Source: Eutreptiella sp. 'Long Island Sound 2002' | Lineage: Eukaryota > Euglenozoa > Euglenophyceae > Eutreptiales > Eutreptiaceae | DNA: 64,000 bases | NCBI GenBank assembly: GCA_964036045.1 | Contig: OZ038382.1 | Location: 107,840,578-107,904,577, forward strand | Direction: 5' to 3' | Shown: piece after piece, positions 1 to 11,754 of the stretch | Layout of the letters: the number at the start of each line of letters is the position of its first letter | Numbering within the stretch: the stretch's first letter is position 1 | Program-made: the position numbers and the translations under genes | The notes under the pieces: generated by a model | The model's database searches: none | The model's input: only the letters and a program-made list of their open reading frames with translations | Told to the model about the DNA's origin: nothing

Positions 1-1353
1 CACCTACCTAGGTGGGAAATCCGGGTCTAGAACTTTGGGGAAACATAGGTTCTCCAACAAGAACTCCTCTCCCCTTGCTATTAGGAGCAGGCATCCGCAA
101 TACTGCGGGCATCCGCACTGCCGCGGGCATCCACTCGCCTGGGTGGGATCATCGCGCAGCAAGCCCCTGTTGATGGGGCACACACGTCTTGCGTGGAATT
201 GGGGGGGTTGGGCACAAAGGCTTGGTGGTTGGCTCTGTTAGCCTGTGGCGGTGCCTATTGGCCTCTCGCCCTTGAACTCTCCGCTATGACAAGCAGGCAT
301 GTGTACTACTGCGGGCATCCGCACTGCCGCGTGCATCCACCTGCTTGGGTGGGAATCCAGAATGCAACTTCTGCCCATGGTGTCCTCCCCTGACGGCCTG
401 ATCAGTGGCCGGTAAACGGGGGGCAGTTACCATGTCAAGTTCAAAACATTGCAGCAATGCAGCAATGTTTTCCTTTCATGTATGACACCACGAAGGAGTG
501 GCCTCGTAATGATTGTGGCTATAATTAACCCTAGACGGTCAAGCCAATGTGCGCGGTCCTAGCCATGCCCAACTGATCCAGATTGCCTGGTTGGCCACCT
601 CATGTTCCCCAGTTCCGCATTGACCGTTGGCGCTCTCCACCGAGCGATTTCGATTACTCTGTGGATCTTGGTTGAGATTGACTCTTTAGACTCTTTAGCC
701 TGGTCCTATGATGTAGAAATTGGCACCATCAATGACACCTATTGCTCTAACGGTGACGCCATCAACATTGATGATAAGCAATATCTATTTCAGTTGCTCC
801 CCACATGCACCGATACACTCTGAGTGCCGCAACCCATGATCACCCAACAAACTCCACTTGCCCCACCTAGGAGGGGTTGGCAAGCGGTGTCACCCTCAAG
901 GTTCCGTCTTGTCTAAGGTTGCAAGGAGCTGTGCTCCCTTGACTGCTCGTGGGGCACAAAATTGCTTAGCACGCCCCAAGACCTTCCATCCACTGGGACG
1001 CCCCTTGGTGGTTTGGCACTTTGTGCAACACCGCGTGTGACCCTTTGGGTTAGTCAAGTAGACCTTAGACCACATGCCACATCCACCCCTCTGGGGTTCA
1101 GTCGTGGGCTAGAAAAAGCCGCAGGTCATTTGACCCACAAACTCCCCGAGCAGCCTTGTCGTAGGGCACCCACGCCCCGCTGCTGGGGCCCAGAGCACCA
1201 CGCACACAACCCCCCCCCCCCCCCCACCATCCGCCTTTCTTTCTTTCACTTTCTGAGTGTCTATTTTTTTTCGGTGTCTTTTTGTCCATGCTTGCCCGGG
1301 CCGCTGGGCCTTGACAAACTGTCGCCGACGCCACCTCCTTGTCCCCTGACCGC
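1..1353 (+). repeat. LINE 5' leader with a duplicated GCATCC-rich segment
   Basis: This is non-coding leader sequence upstream of LINE ORF1. A segment around 62-155 recurs at about 262-362: both copies contain CTGCGGGCATCCGCACTGCC followed by CATCCAC and a GGGTGGGA tail. The shift is about 200 bases, so this looks like a partial tandem monomer, a common form of LINE 5' end. A C18 run lies at 1206-1223. A 73-codon ATG-TGA frame at 602-823 is possible but unsupported. The true 5' end of the element may lie outside the window. Confidence 0.5.
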
Positions 1354-2952
1354 ATGAGTGTCCGGGACACCCAGGCCCGTCTGGCCACGCCAGGCGACGA
1401 GGTCATCGTTCCTGCCGACGCCGGTCAATTGGCGTGTTTGGCAGCCATCGATGACGCCGACTATATCATTCAGGACGAAGTGGTGCTGAAGAGTGGAGTT
1501 CCAGAGGCTGCCTCCCTGTCGTACGACCTCTTCAAGGACTGCGACTCGTCTGAAAAACTTGCTGCCGTCCTTTACGGCAGTCGCCCCAATGTTGTGCTCG
1601 TTGGGGAAATGACTGAATATGATAAAATCCAACATGCGATTAAGAGACTACTTGCTGACTTGCCCATGCTGGGCCGCTTTGTTGCTATCCTGCTTGAACC
1701 TGTCAGCGATGATGATGACAGGCCATCATTTCTCATTCGGGCACTTGCCCTCAACTCGAACTTGCCTTTCGGCTGCGAAAAGTTGCAAATGGCGGACAGG
1801 TCCCTCATGCACATGCGCACACATGATCGATTTGATGTCTGGATTGCAAGCAGCACAAAGGACTCCAGAAGGCTATCTCCGCCCCCAACGTATAAGCTTC
1901 TGCGTCTTATGACGCCTGGGGCAGAAGTTGACAAGGTGGTGTTCCACGAGCCAGACGTGCGGGATAACCAATACGCTGTGCAGGTCCACAATGACCTCAT
2001 CAACGGGCTGTTGGGGTCTATTGGCATGAACTCTGATGAAGTCCATCTCCTCCCGGGGACAGACCCACGGAACTAAAAATTGTTCTTCACGGAGTTGAAT
2101 GAGGAATAGGTGAATACTGTGGTATCACAGCTCGGATCCAAGCCAAGGTTCCAGATCCAGCCAGTGGAATGGTATCGTGGTGCCAACGTGACCAACATGA
2201 TTGCTGTCTCTGAGGTGTGGATCAAGAAGACGCACAAGGAAACATGGTCTCCCATGCTGTATGCCTCGGTTCTCGCGATGTTTTGGACAATCCCGGGCGT
2301 GCTGCAAGCACAATCGCCGGTGAAAATCCACGTGCTGGGGCCCAGCAAACTGCTGCTGGGTCTCACGGAAACTGGGCACTCACTGCTGAAGACAAGGTAT
2401 CGTGAACTGGTGGCTGCTATCGGGGCCGTCTTCAAGGACTTGAGGACAGGACAGGTCCTCGATAGGGATATCATCTCCAAGCCCACAATCCCCTCGACAT
2501 GGAAGAAGGACCTTGTGGGCACAGTGTACATTCTGGATGTGGCACCGTGGTGGTACCTCTCAGACCTGACTGAGGCCCTTGCACCCTCAGTGCACTGCCG
2601 GTACATCGCGGACCGCGTCAAATGGAGTGTTGGGGAGATGCGCACTGCCACATGGCGATTGACCGGGGAAAGTGTGACACAGCTGATTGGAAAGGTCTAC
2701 CTGTCAGATTCTGGGATGCCTCCGATGTTTGTGATCTCCGAGGCGGATTACGAGGCGCGGAAAAGGCGAATCACAGACCGGCCCAGAAACACAGATGATC
2801 CGAAGACACGCAGGCAAGGCCTAATCACGGCGGGAGAAATGGCCAAGGCCATGGAGTTGGATGACCAAGTCGACAAGGTCATCAGCTCCCTCAAACGCAA
2901 GCGGGACTTGAAGGAAGATGAGGCTTCGTCGTCCAATGGAGCACCACGATGA
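1354..2952 (+). CDS. LINE ORF1 protein (function unassigned), two in-frame TAR codons
   Basis: One frame runs from ATG 1354 to TGA 2950-2952, about 530 codons, crossed by TAA at 2074-2076 and TAG at 2107-2109. The sequence between and after these codons is clearly still coding: FFTELNEE, then NTVVSQLG. An in-frame TGA at 1312 bounds the start. I see no zinc knuckle or coiled coil. The C-terminal 70 residues are rich in Lys, Arg and Glu (KRKRDLKEDE), as expected for a nucleic-acid-binding ORF1 product. By position it should be the RNP partner of ORF2, but its fold is not recognised. The TAR codons are either sense codons (Gln fits both) or C-to-T nonsense changes. Under the standard code only 1354-2076 would be made. 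Confidence 0.65.
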
Positions 2953-5900
2953 CGTCAGCATCAAGCATCCCTCTGAGCAGCACGCTCAGAGTATTGTCCC
3001 AAAATATCAATGGGTTTCAAACAAAAATAACCATGAGACAGCGTAAGCAAAAGCGCATAGTGGCCCTACGGTCACTGCTGCGGTCCCTGGAGGTGGACTT
3101 CTTCGCCATCCAAGAACCTCACTTCGTCACGGTGGAGGATCGTCAAGCGGGCATGCAGTGCTTGTCAAAGTACGGGTATGGCCTGGACGGACCACTTCAT
3201 GAAGAAGGAAGGGGGGGAGTGGCACTGGCGTGGAAAACATCCAAGTGGACACTGCAATCAATGAAGTTCCTGTCTCCGAGGGCGTTGAAAGCCTCGCTGT
3301 CGAGTGGTCCGCTGGAGATCACCATAGTTGTGGTCCACTTCCACCACAAGCACACGCGTCGACAGTCGCAATGGAAAGACATCGCCAAGGAGTTACATGG
3401 ACCAAAACTGATTTTATGTGCTGATCACAATAGTTTAGTTGTAAAACACAGGGACGCCTTTGCGCCCCCAGAGAGTGAGCATGACACGTCTTTACGTGCC
3501 AGAGACCAGGAGGTAACGACCTTGGCGAAAGCGGGTCTGCAGGATGTTTGGGTGGATATTCACTGTCCAACCCTGACGGACATCAAGGACAAGGAAGCAT
3601 CGTGTCCGGCGGGCTTCACATACGGCTACCCCCGAGAAGGAGAGCGACTCGACCCGCAGAGGCTACGCCGTATTGACCGCATCCACACAACATCTGAATT
3701 GCTGAGCCTGGCGACCAGCGTGTACCCCATGTTTGCTGCCAACTCAGACCACAAGGCGATCCTGGCTGAATTCACACCCCCGTCTTTCGACACAGAGGAC
3801 ACGGTCCCCAGGTTCTACTGCCCAGAGACCATCCTTCACGACCCGGAGGCAAAGGAAGATCTGGAGACATCTCTCAAGTCTATCAAGTCAACAGGGGATC
3901 AATGGCGGGAAGAGGCGCTGAGCTGCATCCAAAAGAAGGCGATCAACCATCAAAGGGAGCATAAAAACAAAAAGCAGTTGGTAGAACTGCACGCCCTGCG
4001 GTTCCTGCGTGGATCCACGAGAGACTCTGTCGCACCAGCGGTCTACCAATTTCTATCATCACTGGGGATCGGAGCAACAAATGCAGCAACAGCCTACACC
4101 CTCCTGGTGGGGGTGTATGAAAAGGCTCAGCGTGACAGAACGGGCATGGAAACACTGTCCAAGCTCAAGGGGGTGATCACGACCGGGGAAACCTCAGGAG
4201 ATCCCAGAACGCAAAGGAACGAATTGTATCGGTTAATGCGGGAGTTGCAGGAGCGAAAGAAACTTCAACAGCTGGTATCCAGGACAGGCTCGGCGATACG
4301 GGGGGCAAAGGCGGTGGCAAAAGAGCTGGTGGACCATTGGGACAAAGTGTCCACACCGACGGGATCCACCGAAGAAGATTGTGTGGCCTATCTGAAGTCG
4401 TTCGGAGTGGAACAGCGGTTGCGCAAGGCAGGTCGACTTCTTTTCAAGCAACTATCCCTGGACATTGTTCATGAAGGCCTTAAGAGGCTGAACAGCAACA
4501 ACTCCCCTGGATTGGATGGTTTCTCGGCAAAATTCTTCAAGAGGTTCTCGGACATCTTCGAACCGCAAATGTATGACTCAATGAAACGTTTCCTCGAAGT
4601 GGGCAAAATGCCGGAGACATGGACCTCGGGAGTGGTGACAATGATCCCCAAGACGAAGGCGATGCAAACACCAGATTCGCTCCGACCAATTGCACTGCAA
4701 ACTACAAGGCACAAGTGGCTCACCAACATCCTCCTGATCCAGTTAGAGGATGTACTTCTGCACTGTATCCCGTCACATCAAACAGGTTTCCTTCGACACA
4801 GAAGCATACTCCAGCATGTCTATGGGTCACGGGCACTCTGGGATGGCCTAAGTGAAGGAGCGGCGTTATCAGTGGCCTTCAGAAATGCCTTCCCCACGAT
4901 GTCTCATGAGATGGTGTCGGCAGCTCTGGGTCTAATGTGCATACCATTCTTGTATATCCGTCTGATTCTACACCTTTTGCGAGCTCCGTATCTATACTCC
5001 GTTGGAAAAGGATACGTCCCAGGCGTATACCACCACCCGAGGGCAGGCACACGCCAGGGGGATCCACTCTCCCCGGCGCTGTTCTCCCTGGTGGCATCCT
5101 TCGTGATTTTCCCACTACAAGACCCGGGTCCAGTACTGACTGTCATGATGTATGCAGATGACCTCATCATTTTCTTTGATGGAAGAGCCAACCCACAGCC
5201 GTTGAAAAGGGTATGGGAAGTGGTTTCACGTTTGGGACAGTTTTCGGGGTTGAAGGTCAACCTGAACAAAACGGCAGCGATAGTTCGCAACTGCGGGGGA
5301 ATGGAGTAGGCGAGGTGCTTTCGGGACATTGGAGTGGACGTCAAAAACTTCGTCAAGTATCTGGGTGTGCGCTTGGGGAATATTCGGCACCAACAAGACG
5401 ACCAAGGATGGGGGCTGACGATAGAGCAGGCCTTCGCACCAGCACTGCAAGAGGCCTTCCGTCGCGCAAGGGTGGTATCCACGTTGCAACTGTCCATGAA
5501 CGAACGAGCATTCATGCTGACATCATGGATTCTGCCAGTTGTGGCATGGGTATCCAAGGCATATTACGCCCCAGTCTCGGTGATCAGACGGCTGAGGTTG
5601 GTGTATCGCGTGGCTATGGGTACCAACAGCTGGGGAATCACCTTACCAATCCTCTCACGACCAAGAACGCAAGGGGGACTGGCACTACCAGAACCAGAAC
5701 TGTTTCTTATGCACCAGGCGGCGGCTCCGTTCGTCAGCCTGTTGGGAGACCCTCACAAATTCCCTGACAAGGGAGTGCAGACCTTCTATGCATGGGCAAC
5801 AGCCATAGGGTTCACACCATCCAAGGACAACCTTCCATATATTCAACTGGGCATGGTCCGAACGGCAGATCTCACATTTCTGGGATGGTCGGCGAAGGCA

Positions 5901-7793
5901 CACTCCAACATTCAGCGAGTGGCCCCGCAGGTGCCCCCCCCGGCAAACCGGGACCGCCTGCCGTTGTGGCACTTTGTGTATTTCCGAAATGAGTTCCACT
6001 GCTCCTACTACAACACGAAATTGATCCGGCAGGGGGTGCTGACGTGGGGTCAATTCCAAAGCTTGGAGGACGCAAGATTGTTCAATGTACTGCCTCGGAC
6101 ATGGAAAGGGGTCTACTATCATGGCAGGCGACTCCTCAACAAAGTCATGTCACAAGGGGGGTTTGATACCCCCGCAGTCCATACCCAAAACTGGACCAGG
6201 GCATGGCTGCTCCAGTTCTACGCCTCTCAGCCAGGGGTCCGCGACCCGCAAACACCGGAGGTATGGGAACAGCTGGCACAGGCACAACTACCACCGAGGG
6301 CTCAAGACTTTGCGCGAAAGGCGCTGTGGCACAAACCGACCGTACATGCAAGAGTCTACAAGAGGTCAGGCACTGACAAGTGCCCGGTTTGCTCACAAAA
6401 GGAGACGATCAAACACGCGATGGTCGAATGCCCCATGTTCAAAGCAGCAGCGGCGGTTATACAGCACTACTATGGCCAGGTGACAACTGATAACGGGACA
6501 TCCACGGTTCGAGATATGATGGAGTCCGACAACCAAGAATGGTTGCTGAAAACGAACCAAGGCTGGGCGATGTGGTCAGCAAGAAGTGCCCACTGGCGAT
6601 ATCGATGCGAAGTCAAGGCAGGAGCGTCGCCGGTGTTCGCGTCATACCTTACAACATGGCTAAGGGAGCTATGTGAGTGGGTGGGATTTTACACAGGGGA
6701 GCACAGGGAACAATGGAAAGGATTTCAAAAATCACTGGAACAATTTCGAGACACCGGAGTGCAGCCACGACAAGGGGAAGTGCAAGTACATGGGGGACTG
6801 AATGCGTGGTGGCAGACACACACGGAATGTTTCACCCAAGAAAAATCAGCCGACAATCAAAGTTGGCAAAGGGCAACGGAGTCACGCTTGAAGCGCCCGA
6901 GGCAGGCAGGCCCGGGAGTGCTACAAGGAGTGCAGGAACTAATTACAGAACTGGTGGAGAAGGGCTACAGGATTGTGTACACTGATGGATCGTCGAAGCG
7001 ACTGGGCCACAAGGACATGCGCAGGGCCGGGGGATTTGGCGTGTTCGCGGCGGAAGACGACCAAGGACCAGAGGTGCGCTTATGTGGCTACGTACCAACA
7101 CGTTACAGGCAAACAAACAACGGAGCAGAGCTTTGGGCAGCCGTGGAAGCCTTACAGGGTTTCTGGGTGCCAAAAATGGCAATCCTCACCGACTCACAAT
7201 ACCTGCAGCTGGGAGCGACTGGCAGGGCCCAACACTGGAAGTCAAAGGGATGGACAACCACATCTGGAAAACTGCAAGTCCACGTCCCAGTCTGGGAAAT
7301 GCTGCTCCAGGAAATGGCGACGCTGGAAAGAGAAGTCAGGTGGGAACATGTCCCAGCACATGTCAACGTGCAGGGAAATGAGATGGCGAATGGATTGGCC
7401 ATGGAAGGCATGTGTTCAAGCCCACTGTGGTCACAGCATGTTGCACCAAAATCATCGTCTGGGTCAGAGTCCACGGTAGGTTTGAGGGGAGGGTCGGGAT
7501 CAGAGTCAGAGGGCACAAGGGCACTCTGGTCATCCCTGGGTATGGTACCCATGGACAGTGATGAACTGACAGGGGAAGCATCCGGGGAGCCAGCGCCACG
7601 TGAGATGGGACCGTACTCCTCAAGCAATACAGAAAGTGAGGAAATGAGAACAGGACACACACACCAGGGAGTGCTATCGGGTGCACTGTCAGCAGCAGAC
7701 ACACTATCCTTCAGCACTGATGTGAGTGACACCAGGTGGCAGCGCAAGAAGCGAAGGCTCAGGAAACGCAGGAACCCAGGACAGGGTCGATAA
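2949..7793 (+). CDS. LINE ORF2 polyprotein: APE endonuclease, reverse transcriptase, CCHC knuckle, RNase H
   Basis: About 1614 codons are open from ATG 2949, with one in-frame TAG at 5307-5309. The N-terminus is an APE-type endonuclease: QNINGF near residue 18, IQEPH near 54, ADHNS near 160 and SDHKAI near 265. The reverse transcriptase follows, with PIALQ, GTRQGDPLSP near residue 700 and MYADD near 733. A knuckle CPVC-x8-H-x4-C lies near 6380-6440. RNase H follows with YTDGSS near 1343, GAELWA and TDSQ. Two expected acidic residues look replaced: RT motif A reads SVAFRNAFPTM, with Ala where Asp is usual, and the last RNase H site reads EMANGLA, where AD is usual. This copy is therefore probably not catalytically competent. 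The frame ends at TAA 7791; if TAA is sense it continues to TGA at 7863-7865. Confidence 0.88.
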
Positions 7794-8029
7794 TGCCAGA
7801 GCCAGAAGCCCTTGCACAATGGTACAGACGTCCCACAGGCATCAAGCACAGCAATGCATGTCTGAAACACCTGTGTTCTGACGCAGAGTCTGCATCACAT
7901 GAGCTGCGTTTTGTCGCAGTAGAGCTTGCAACACATGGGCTGCGTTATGCCGCAGTGAGCAGCGGCACGCAAAGGAGAACACCAAGCAGCTGAACGCCGC
8001 GTCCTGTCGCGGAAAGGCACCCAGGCGTT

Positions 8030-8671
8030 ATGCCGTCTGGGAGGACACAGCAGGAGAAGGGATCTCACCAGCAGCGGTATGGCCCATACACACACATCCA
8101 GCCAACCCCAAAGAAGGTCGAGCCTCAGCAAGAACGCCAGCGTTTCAAGGTGCAAGCACTGAGTCAGCTGGACGACATAGCGAACGAAGGACTGCAAGCA
8201 GTTGAAGCAGAACTGACCACAATGGCCTGGGCCCGCAATCAGCAGATCTGGCTCCGACTGGACCAACCACATGGCACCAGGATGCACTGTGAGATTGTGG
8301 ACAACCATGGGGAACCACTGCATATGAGCAATCAGGGGCTGTACTCGGTGATGGTCCAGATCAACTGGACCCTGAAGACCCAGGCTCTGGCGAACATGCA
8401 GGTCCAGTGGCGACCCAAAAGTGCAGGCAAGTGGCACCCGTTCCAATGGGAGGCGATCCTCCACTGTCGGACGGCAGAAGGACACAGAGCAGTGCCCACC
8501 TCGGTAAGCAGAACTGGCGATTGCATGCATGTGTGGCTGGCAGGCCGAGAGGACCTCTTGCGATTGTTCCAAAGAACGCTCTTCAGGCAGGCGGACCCGG
8601 TACCCGGGGACGCTGTGCGGTTCCTCTACACACTGCTGAACACACCCCCATGCGAAAGAAGATGCGCATGA
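8030..8671 (+). CDS. LINE third ORF, hypothetical protein
   Basis: A 213-codon frame runs from ATG 8030 to TGA 8669-8671, in a different frame from ORF2 and 236 bases after its TAA. Composition looks coding, with a Gln/Lys-rich start and then mixed residues such as QLDDIANEGLQAVEAEL and NQQIWLRLDQPHG. Trp and acidic residues are spread as in a folded domain. No motif is recognised. A third ORF downstream of RNase H is unusual for LINEs. It may be an accessory protein of this lineage or the displaced end of ORF2 after a frame change. The stop is TGA, as in most clean frames of this window. Confidence 0.5.
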   Translation: MPSGRTQQEKGSHQQRYGPYTHIQPTPKKVEPQQERQRFKVQALSQLDDIANEGLQAVEAELTTMAWARNQQIWLRLDQPHGTRMHCEIVDNHGEPLHMSNQGLYSVMVQINWTLKTQALANMQVQWRPKSAGKWHPFQWEAILHCRTAEGHRAVPTSVSRTGDCMHVWLAGREDLLRLFQRTLFRQADPVPGDAVRFLYTLLNTPPCERRCA

Positions 8672-8731
8672 CAGGGGGTGACAAAAAGGAGAAGAAGAGT
8701 GGAGCGCATGGTGCCGTGGTGCACATAACCC

Positions 8732-8808
8732 ATCGTCGTGGCCCAGTGGATACACCACACCTCTTCTGTCCCGTGGAGGATGGTTCGAACCCCGGGGGGG
8801 ATAGAGAT
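8732..8808 (+). repeat. tRNA-like (SINE head-like) segment
   Basis: A Pol III box-A-like GTGGCCCAGTGG at 8738-8749 is followed 32 bases later by a perfect box-B-like GGTTCGAACCC at 8782-8792. The clover-leaf is not convincing: no clear acceptor stem or anticodon arm is seen. This is more likely a tRNA-derived SINE head or fossil than a working tRNA gene. It directly follows the LINE third ORF, so it may be part of the element's 3' end or an insertion there. Confidence 0.4.
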
Positions 8809-8874
8809 GCACCGAGCAACCCGAACCCCCCTTTTTTGGGCGCGAGAGAGAGGGCGCGGGAGAGAGGGAGAGAG

Positions 8875-8878
<4 letters not shown>

Positions 8879-8940
<62 letters not shown>
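8879..8940. repeat. (GA)n microsatellite
   Basis: An uninterrupted AG/GA dinucleotide run of about 60 bases lies inside a wider purine-rich region (8845-9030). It creates spuriously long open frames on both strands, including Ser-Leu and Arg-Glu runs. Confidence 0.95.
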
Positions 8941-8944
<4 letters not shown>

Positions 8945-9079
8945 GAGCACAGTGGGAAAGGAACAGAGAGGTGCAACAAGAGAGAAAGAGAAGGGGAGAG
9001 CAAGAGAGAATGGAAGGGAGTGAGTAGGAGAGAAACCCACAGAGCGAGAGACCGGGGCTAACCGGCGCAAAGGGAGGTG

Positions 9080-9560
9080 GTGGGTTCGAGCTGACCAGGG
9101 ATCGAGCTGATCAGGGTGGGTTCGAGCTGACCAAGGTAAAAGGGACGCCACGGCGGCACGGAACAGTCCAGAAATGTCAAGAAATGAAAAAGCAGGGCGC
9201 CGTAGCGCCCCTGAGCCACAAGCTCGACACGTTGTCACGTGTTGAACAGCCGAAGCAAGACTGGGGCGGCGAGAGTGCGGCCCAAGTGAGGATGACGGAA
9301 GCAAGTAGGCATGAATGTGTGGGCGGCATGCGCATGCATGGTGGGGACCTGAAATGGTATGCGCCACACGCCAAACAGCAATGACTTGTTGAGTTGCCTG
9401 ACAGACGGAGCACATACTGAAATGCCGAGACGCCTTTGCGCCATCCAAGGCGCCATTGCGCCCCTGAGGATTGAGTATGACACGTCCTCACGAGCCAGAG
9501 AGCAAGTGCATGACAGGGTCACGACCTGCAGGGCAAGGGTTAGAGACTAACCGGCACTGT
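9080..9560 (+). repeat. Repeat debris with a scrap resembling LINE endonuclease sequence
   Basis: TTCGAGCTGACC recurs at about 9085, 9120 and, changed to TGCGAGCTGACC, at 9577. The stretch 9430-9540 (GACGCCTTTGCGCC ... GACACGTCCTCACGAGCCAGAGA) matches the pattern of ORF2 at 3451-3515 (GACGCCTTTGCGCC ... GACACGTCTTTACGTGCCAGAGA). A weaker relative lies at 9190-9245. No gene is supported here. Confidence 0.55.
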
Positions 9561-11754
9561 GGGTGGGTGGTGGGTGCGAGCTGACCTAAATGTCCAGAGG
9601 ACCAGTGCCAATGCACAGTCAGCAGCCACCTGGTGTGGTACAGAACTGGTCTACGCTGCAGTGCAGCAAGCCAAACACTGAACAATGCCGTTATGACCAT
9701 GCGCCTGTGACACGGGGGCGTATGGGAGCCTAGTTTCCGTTGCCTCATGGCCACCATCCGCCAACAGGTGGACCGCAGCCTACTAGACAAGAACAAAGGT
9801 GTGCCGCTATGCCCTCGCCCTATGCCCTGAACCCCCCCCCCCACACACACACAAGCACGGGGCGCATGCAACTGACACACACGGGCAACGCAACATCTCC
9901 CTCTCGCCGGCGCCTTGGTGAGGTTCTAGGATTGTCAGCAATTTGGGCGGCTATGAGACCAGACAAGCGCAGGTTGGGACCTAGTCGTGCCAGTCATGCC
10001 CGTGAGGTAAGGTCACGTAGGCCGCGGGACACGACCTGCGACCCCCCCCCCCCAACCCAACCTACCCCACACACCCGCATTTGTATGAATTTGTAATTTG
10101 TCCCTGGCATTCGCCAAAGAATTGCCCCTATGTTTGACGTTGTCCTTTGAAACCAAAGCTGCCAATATGTACTTGCACACATTGTCTTACATGGTGCAAG
10201 CACACCCTTTTCCTCCAGCTGAAGTGGCCACACTTTCATTGCAAGAATATGGCCCCCTAGCAGGGGATGTGGGCAGCTGCAACCAACAACACCTAAGCAT
10301 GAGGTCTTTGGAGTCGAAGACACCATTGTTACATGCAAACACCTTAGGCCACCATGTCTCTACCCACCATCAAACATGGTGTAAATTGCCCCAAGCTGTC
10401 ATTTTCCTGTGCCCTCTGCAGTGTGTAGGGTGCACGCAGTGCGCGCGTGGTGCAATGACGGCCCCTCCAAGACAGTGCCATCATCAACAGGCCCACTGCA
10501 CACTGGAATGTGGCAGTGAATTTCTGAGGAGCACAGCGATGGTGACACCCTGGTCCCGCATCCTGTAGTTTTGTACCCTGTGCCTCTTGCCTCACCCCCC
10601 TCCCTCGTTGACAACGTGTGAGAATATGAACTGCAACTGCATGACGGTTACGTACCTCCATGTGCATTGCCTGCGGACACCACCTTACGTGGGCAGTCCG
10701 TTAAAAGCGTCACCGTGGCGATCCACATTCTTCTGACTGTCCGATGCAGTCTGACCTGACCTGCAAACTGCATTTGGCTTGCAGGGGGAGATACCCGGGC
10801 ACAGTCACCTCAAGATGTTGTGAGGTGGGCTTGCATTGTGTGTGCAGTGCAGCACTTTACAGAACTATCCAGACGCAATGTGAGATGGCCTGATCTCAAC
10901 GCACACTCCATTTGGCATCAGGCAGACAACACCAGAGAGGACGGACCTCGGATATTATTTGAGCCTAGAGCCTCTGGCTCTGTCAGGGGATTTGGGGTCT
11001 TGTGACTTTGTAGCAAGTTTTGTGGTATGACTGTGTTACTTCCTGTTTACTACGGCCCAACAACATCCCATGTACCATACCACCCATCTTCACCCTGGTG
11101 TGTTTTGTTTATGGGAGGAGTGCCTCCGCATTGTGCAGGAGGAATCAGACTTCTTTGGCTGCCATTCTTAAACTTCTCCAAGCTTGACACTCTTTAGATC
11201 TCCATGCTTCACACTGGCTACTGCTTTGAACTTGTGATTTCGAATCACAAATTTGCAATTTTGGAGTTTAGGCGATATTTTGTGGTAATTCGGTGTTGCT
11301 CCGTTGCTCCCTGCTTTGGTATTCACCACGAGCATGAATTGCTCAAGGAGATTCTTCATTCCATCATTACCGACTAGAAAGTACCGCTGTAACACGTCTT
11401 GTCCCGGGCCACTTTGAAATGGATTTGGCAGCCCCCAGACTCCCTTTTTCAAGTTCTATGTGGGAATACTGGACGCGGTGCGCGCATGGCGAGTATCTTG
11501 GAGTCACGGGGGGGCCGTCTCCTCAATTTGGGTACACGACTCCCGCCCCCCCTCCCTGCCCTTCGGGCCCACTTAGTTACCAAGGGTCAATAGCTGCGAG
11601 CCATACGTATGGTGGCGCCAAAGGCGCCCAAAAATGTTTTTCCTTGCCCACGTAGCACCCCTCCCCGCCCAGGCGTTGGAGCACCCCAACACTATCCTTG
11701 AACCCAACCTTGACTCTAACGCCATCCCAACCCTCAGCCTGCTCCTAACCCTAC
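9561..11754. other. No supportable gene; low-complexity tracts
   Basis: This intergenic stretch holds C-runs at 9831-9841 and 10044-10053, a CA run at 9842-9852, and scattered short frames without coding character. A CTAACC-rich segment at 11697-11770 leads into the satellite array. I see no RNA gene or intact mobile element. Confidence 0.6.

Larger units (their letters stand above)
1..8690 (+). mobile_element. LINE (non-LTR) retrotransposon, nearly full length
   Basis: Gene order and motifs define a non-LTR retrotransposon: leader, ORF1, and ORF2 with an APE-type endonuclease, reverse transcriptase, CCHC knuckle and RNase H, then a third ORF. ORF1 and ORF2 overlap by ATGA at 2949-2952, so ORF2 may be translated by reinitiation. 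There are no long terminal repeats. The copy keeps its frame over about 6.5 kb and is broken only by TAA at 2074, TAG at 2107 and TAG at 5307. Two catalytic positions look replaced (see ORF2). The 3' end is put near 8690, where a tRNA-like segment and a (GA)n tract begin. That boundary is inferred. Confidence 0.8.

Noticed and set aside
7895-9448. 517-codon minus-strand frame
   Set aside because: It runs antisense to the LINE third ORF and through the (GA)n tract; Ser/Leu runs and Pro/Cys composition are by-products of these.
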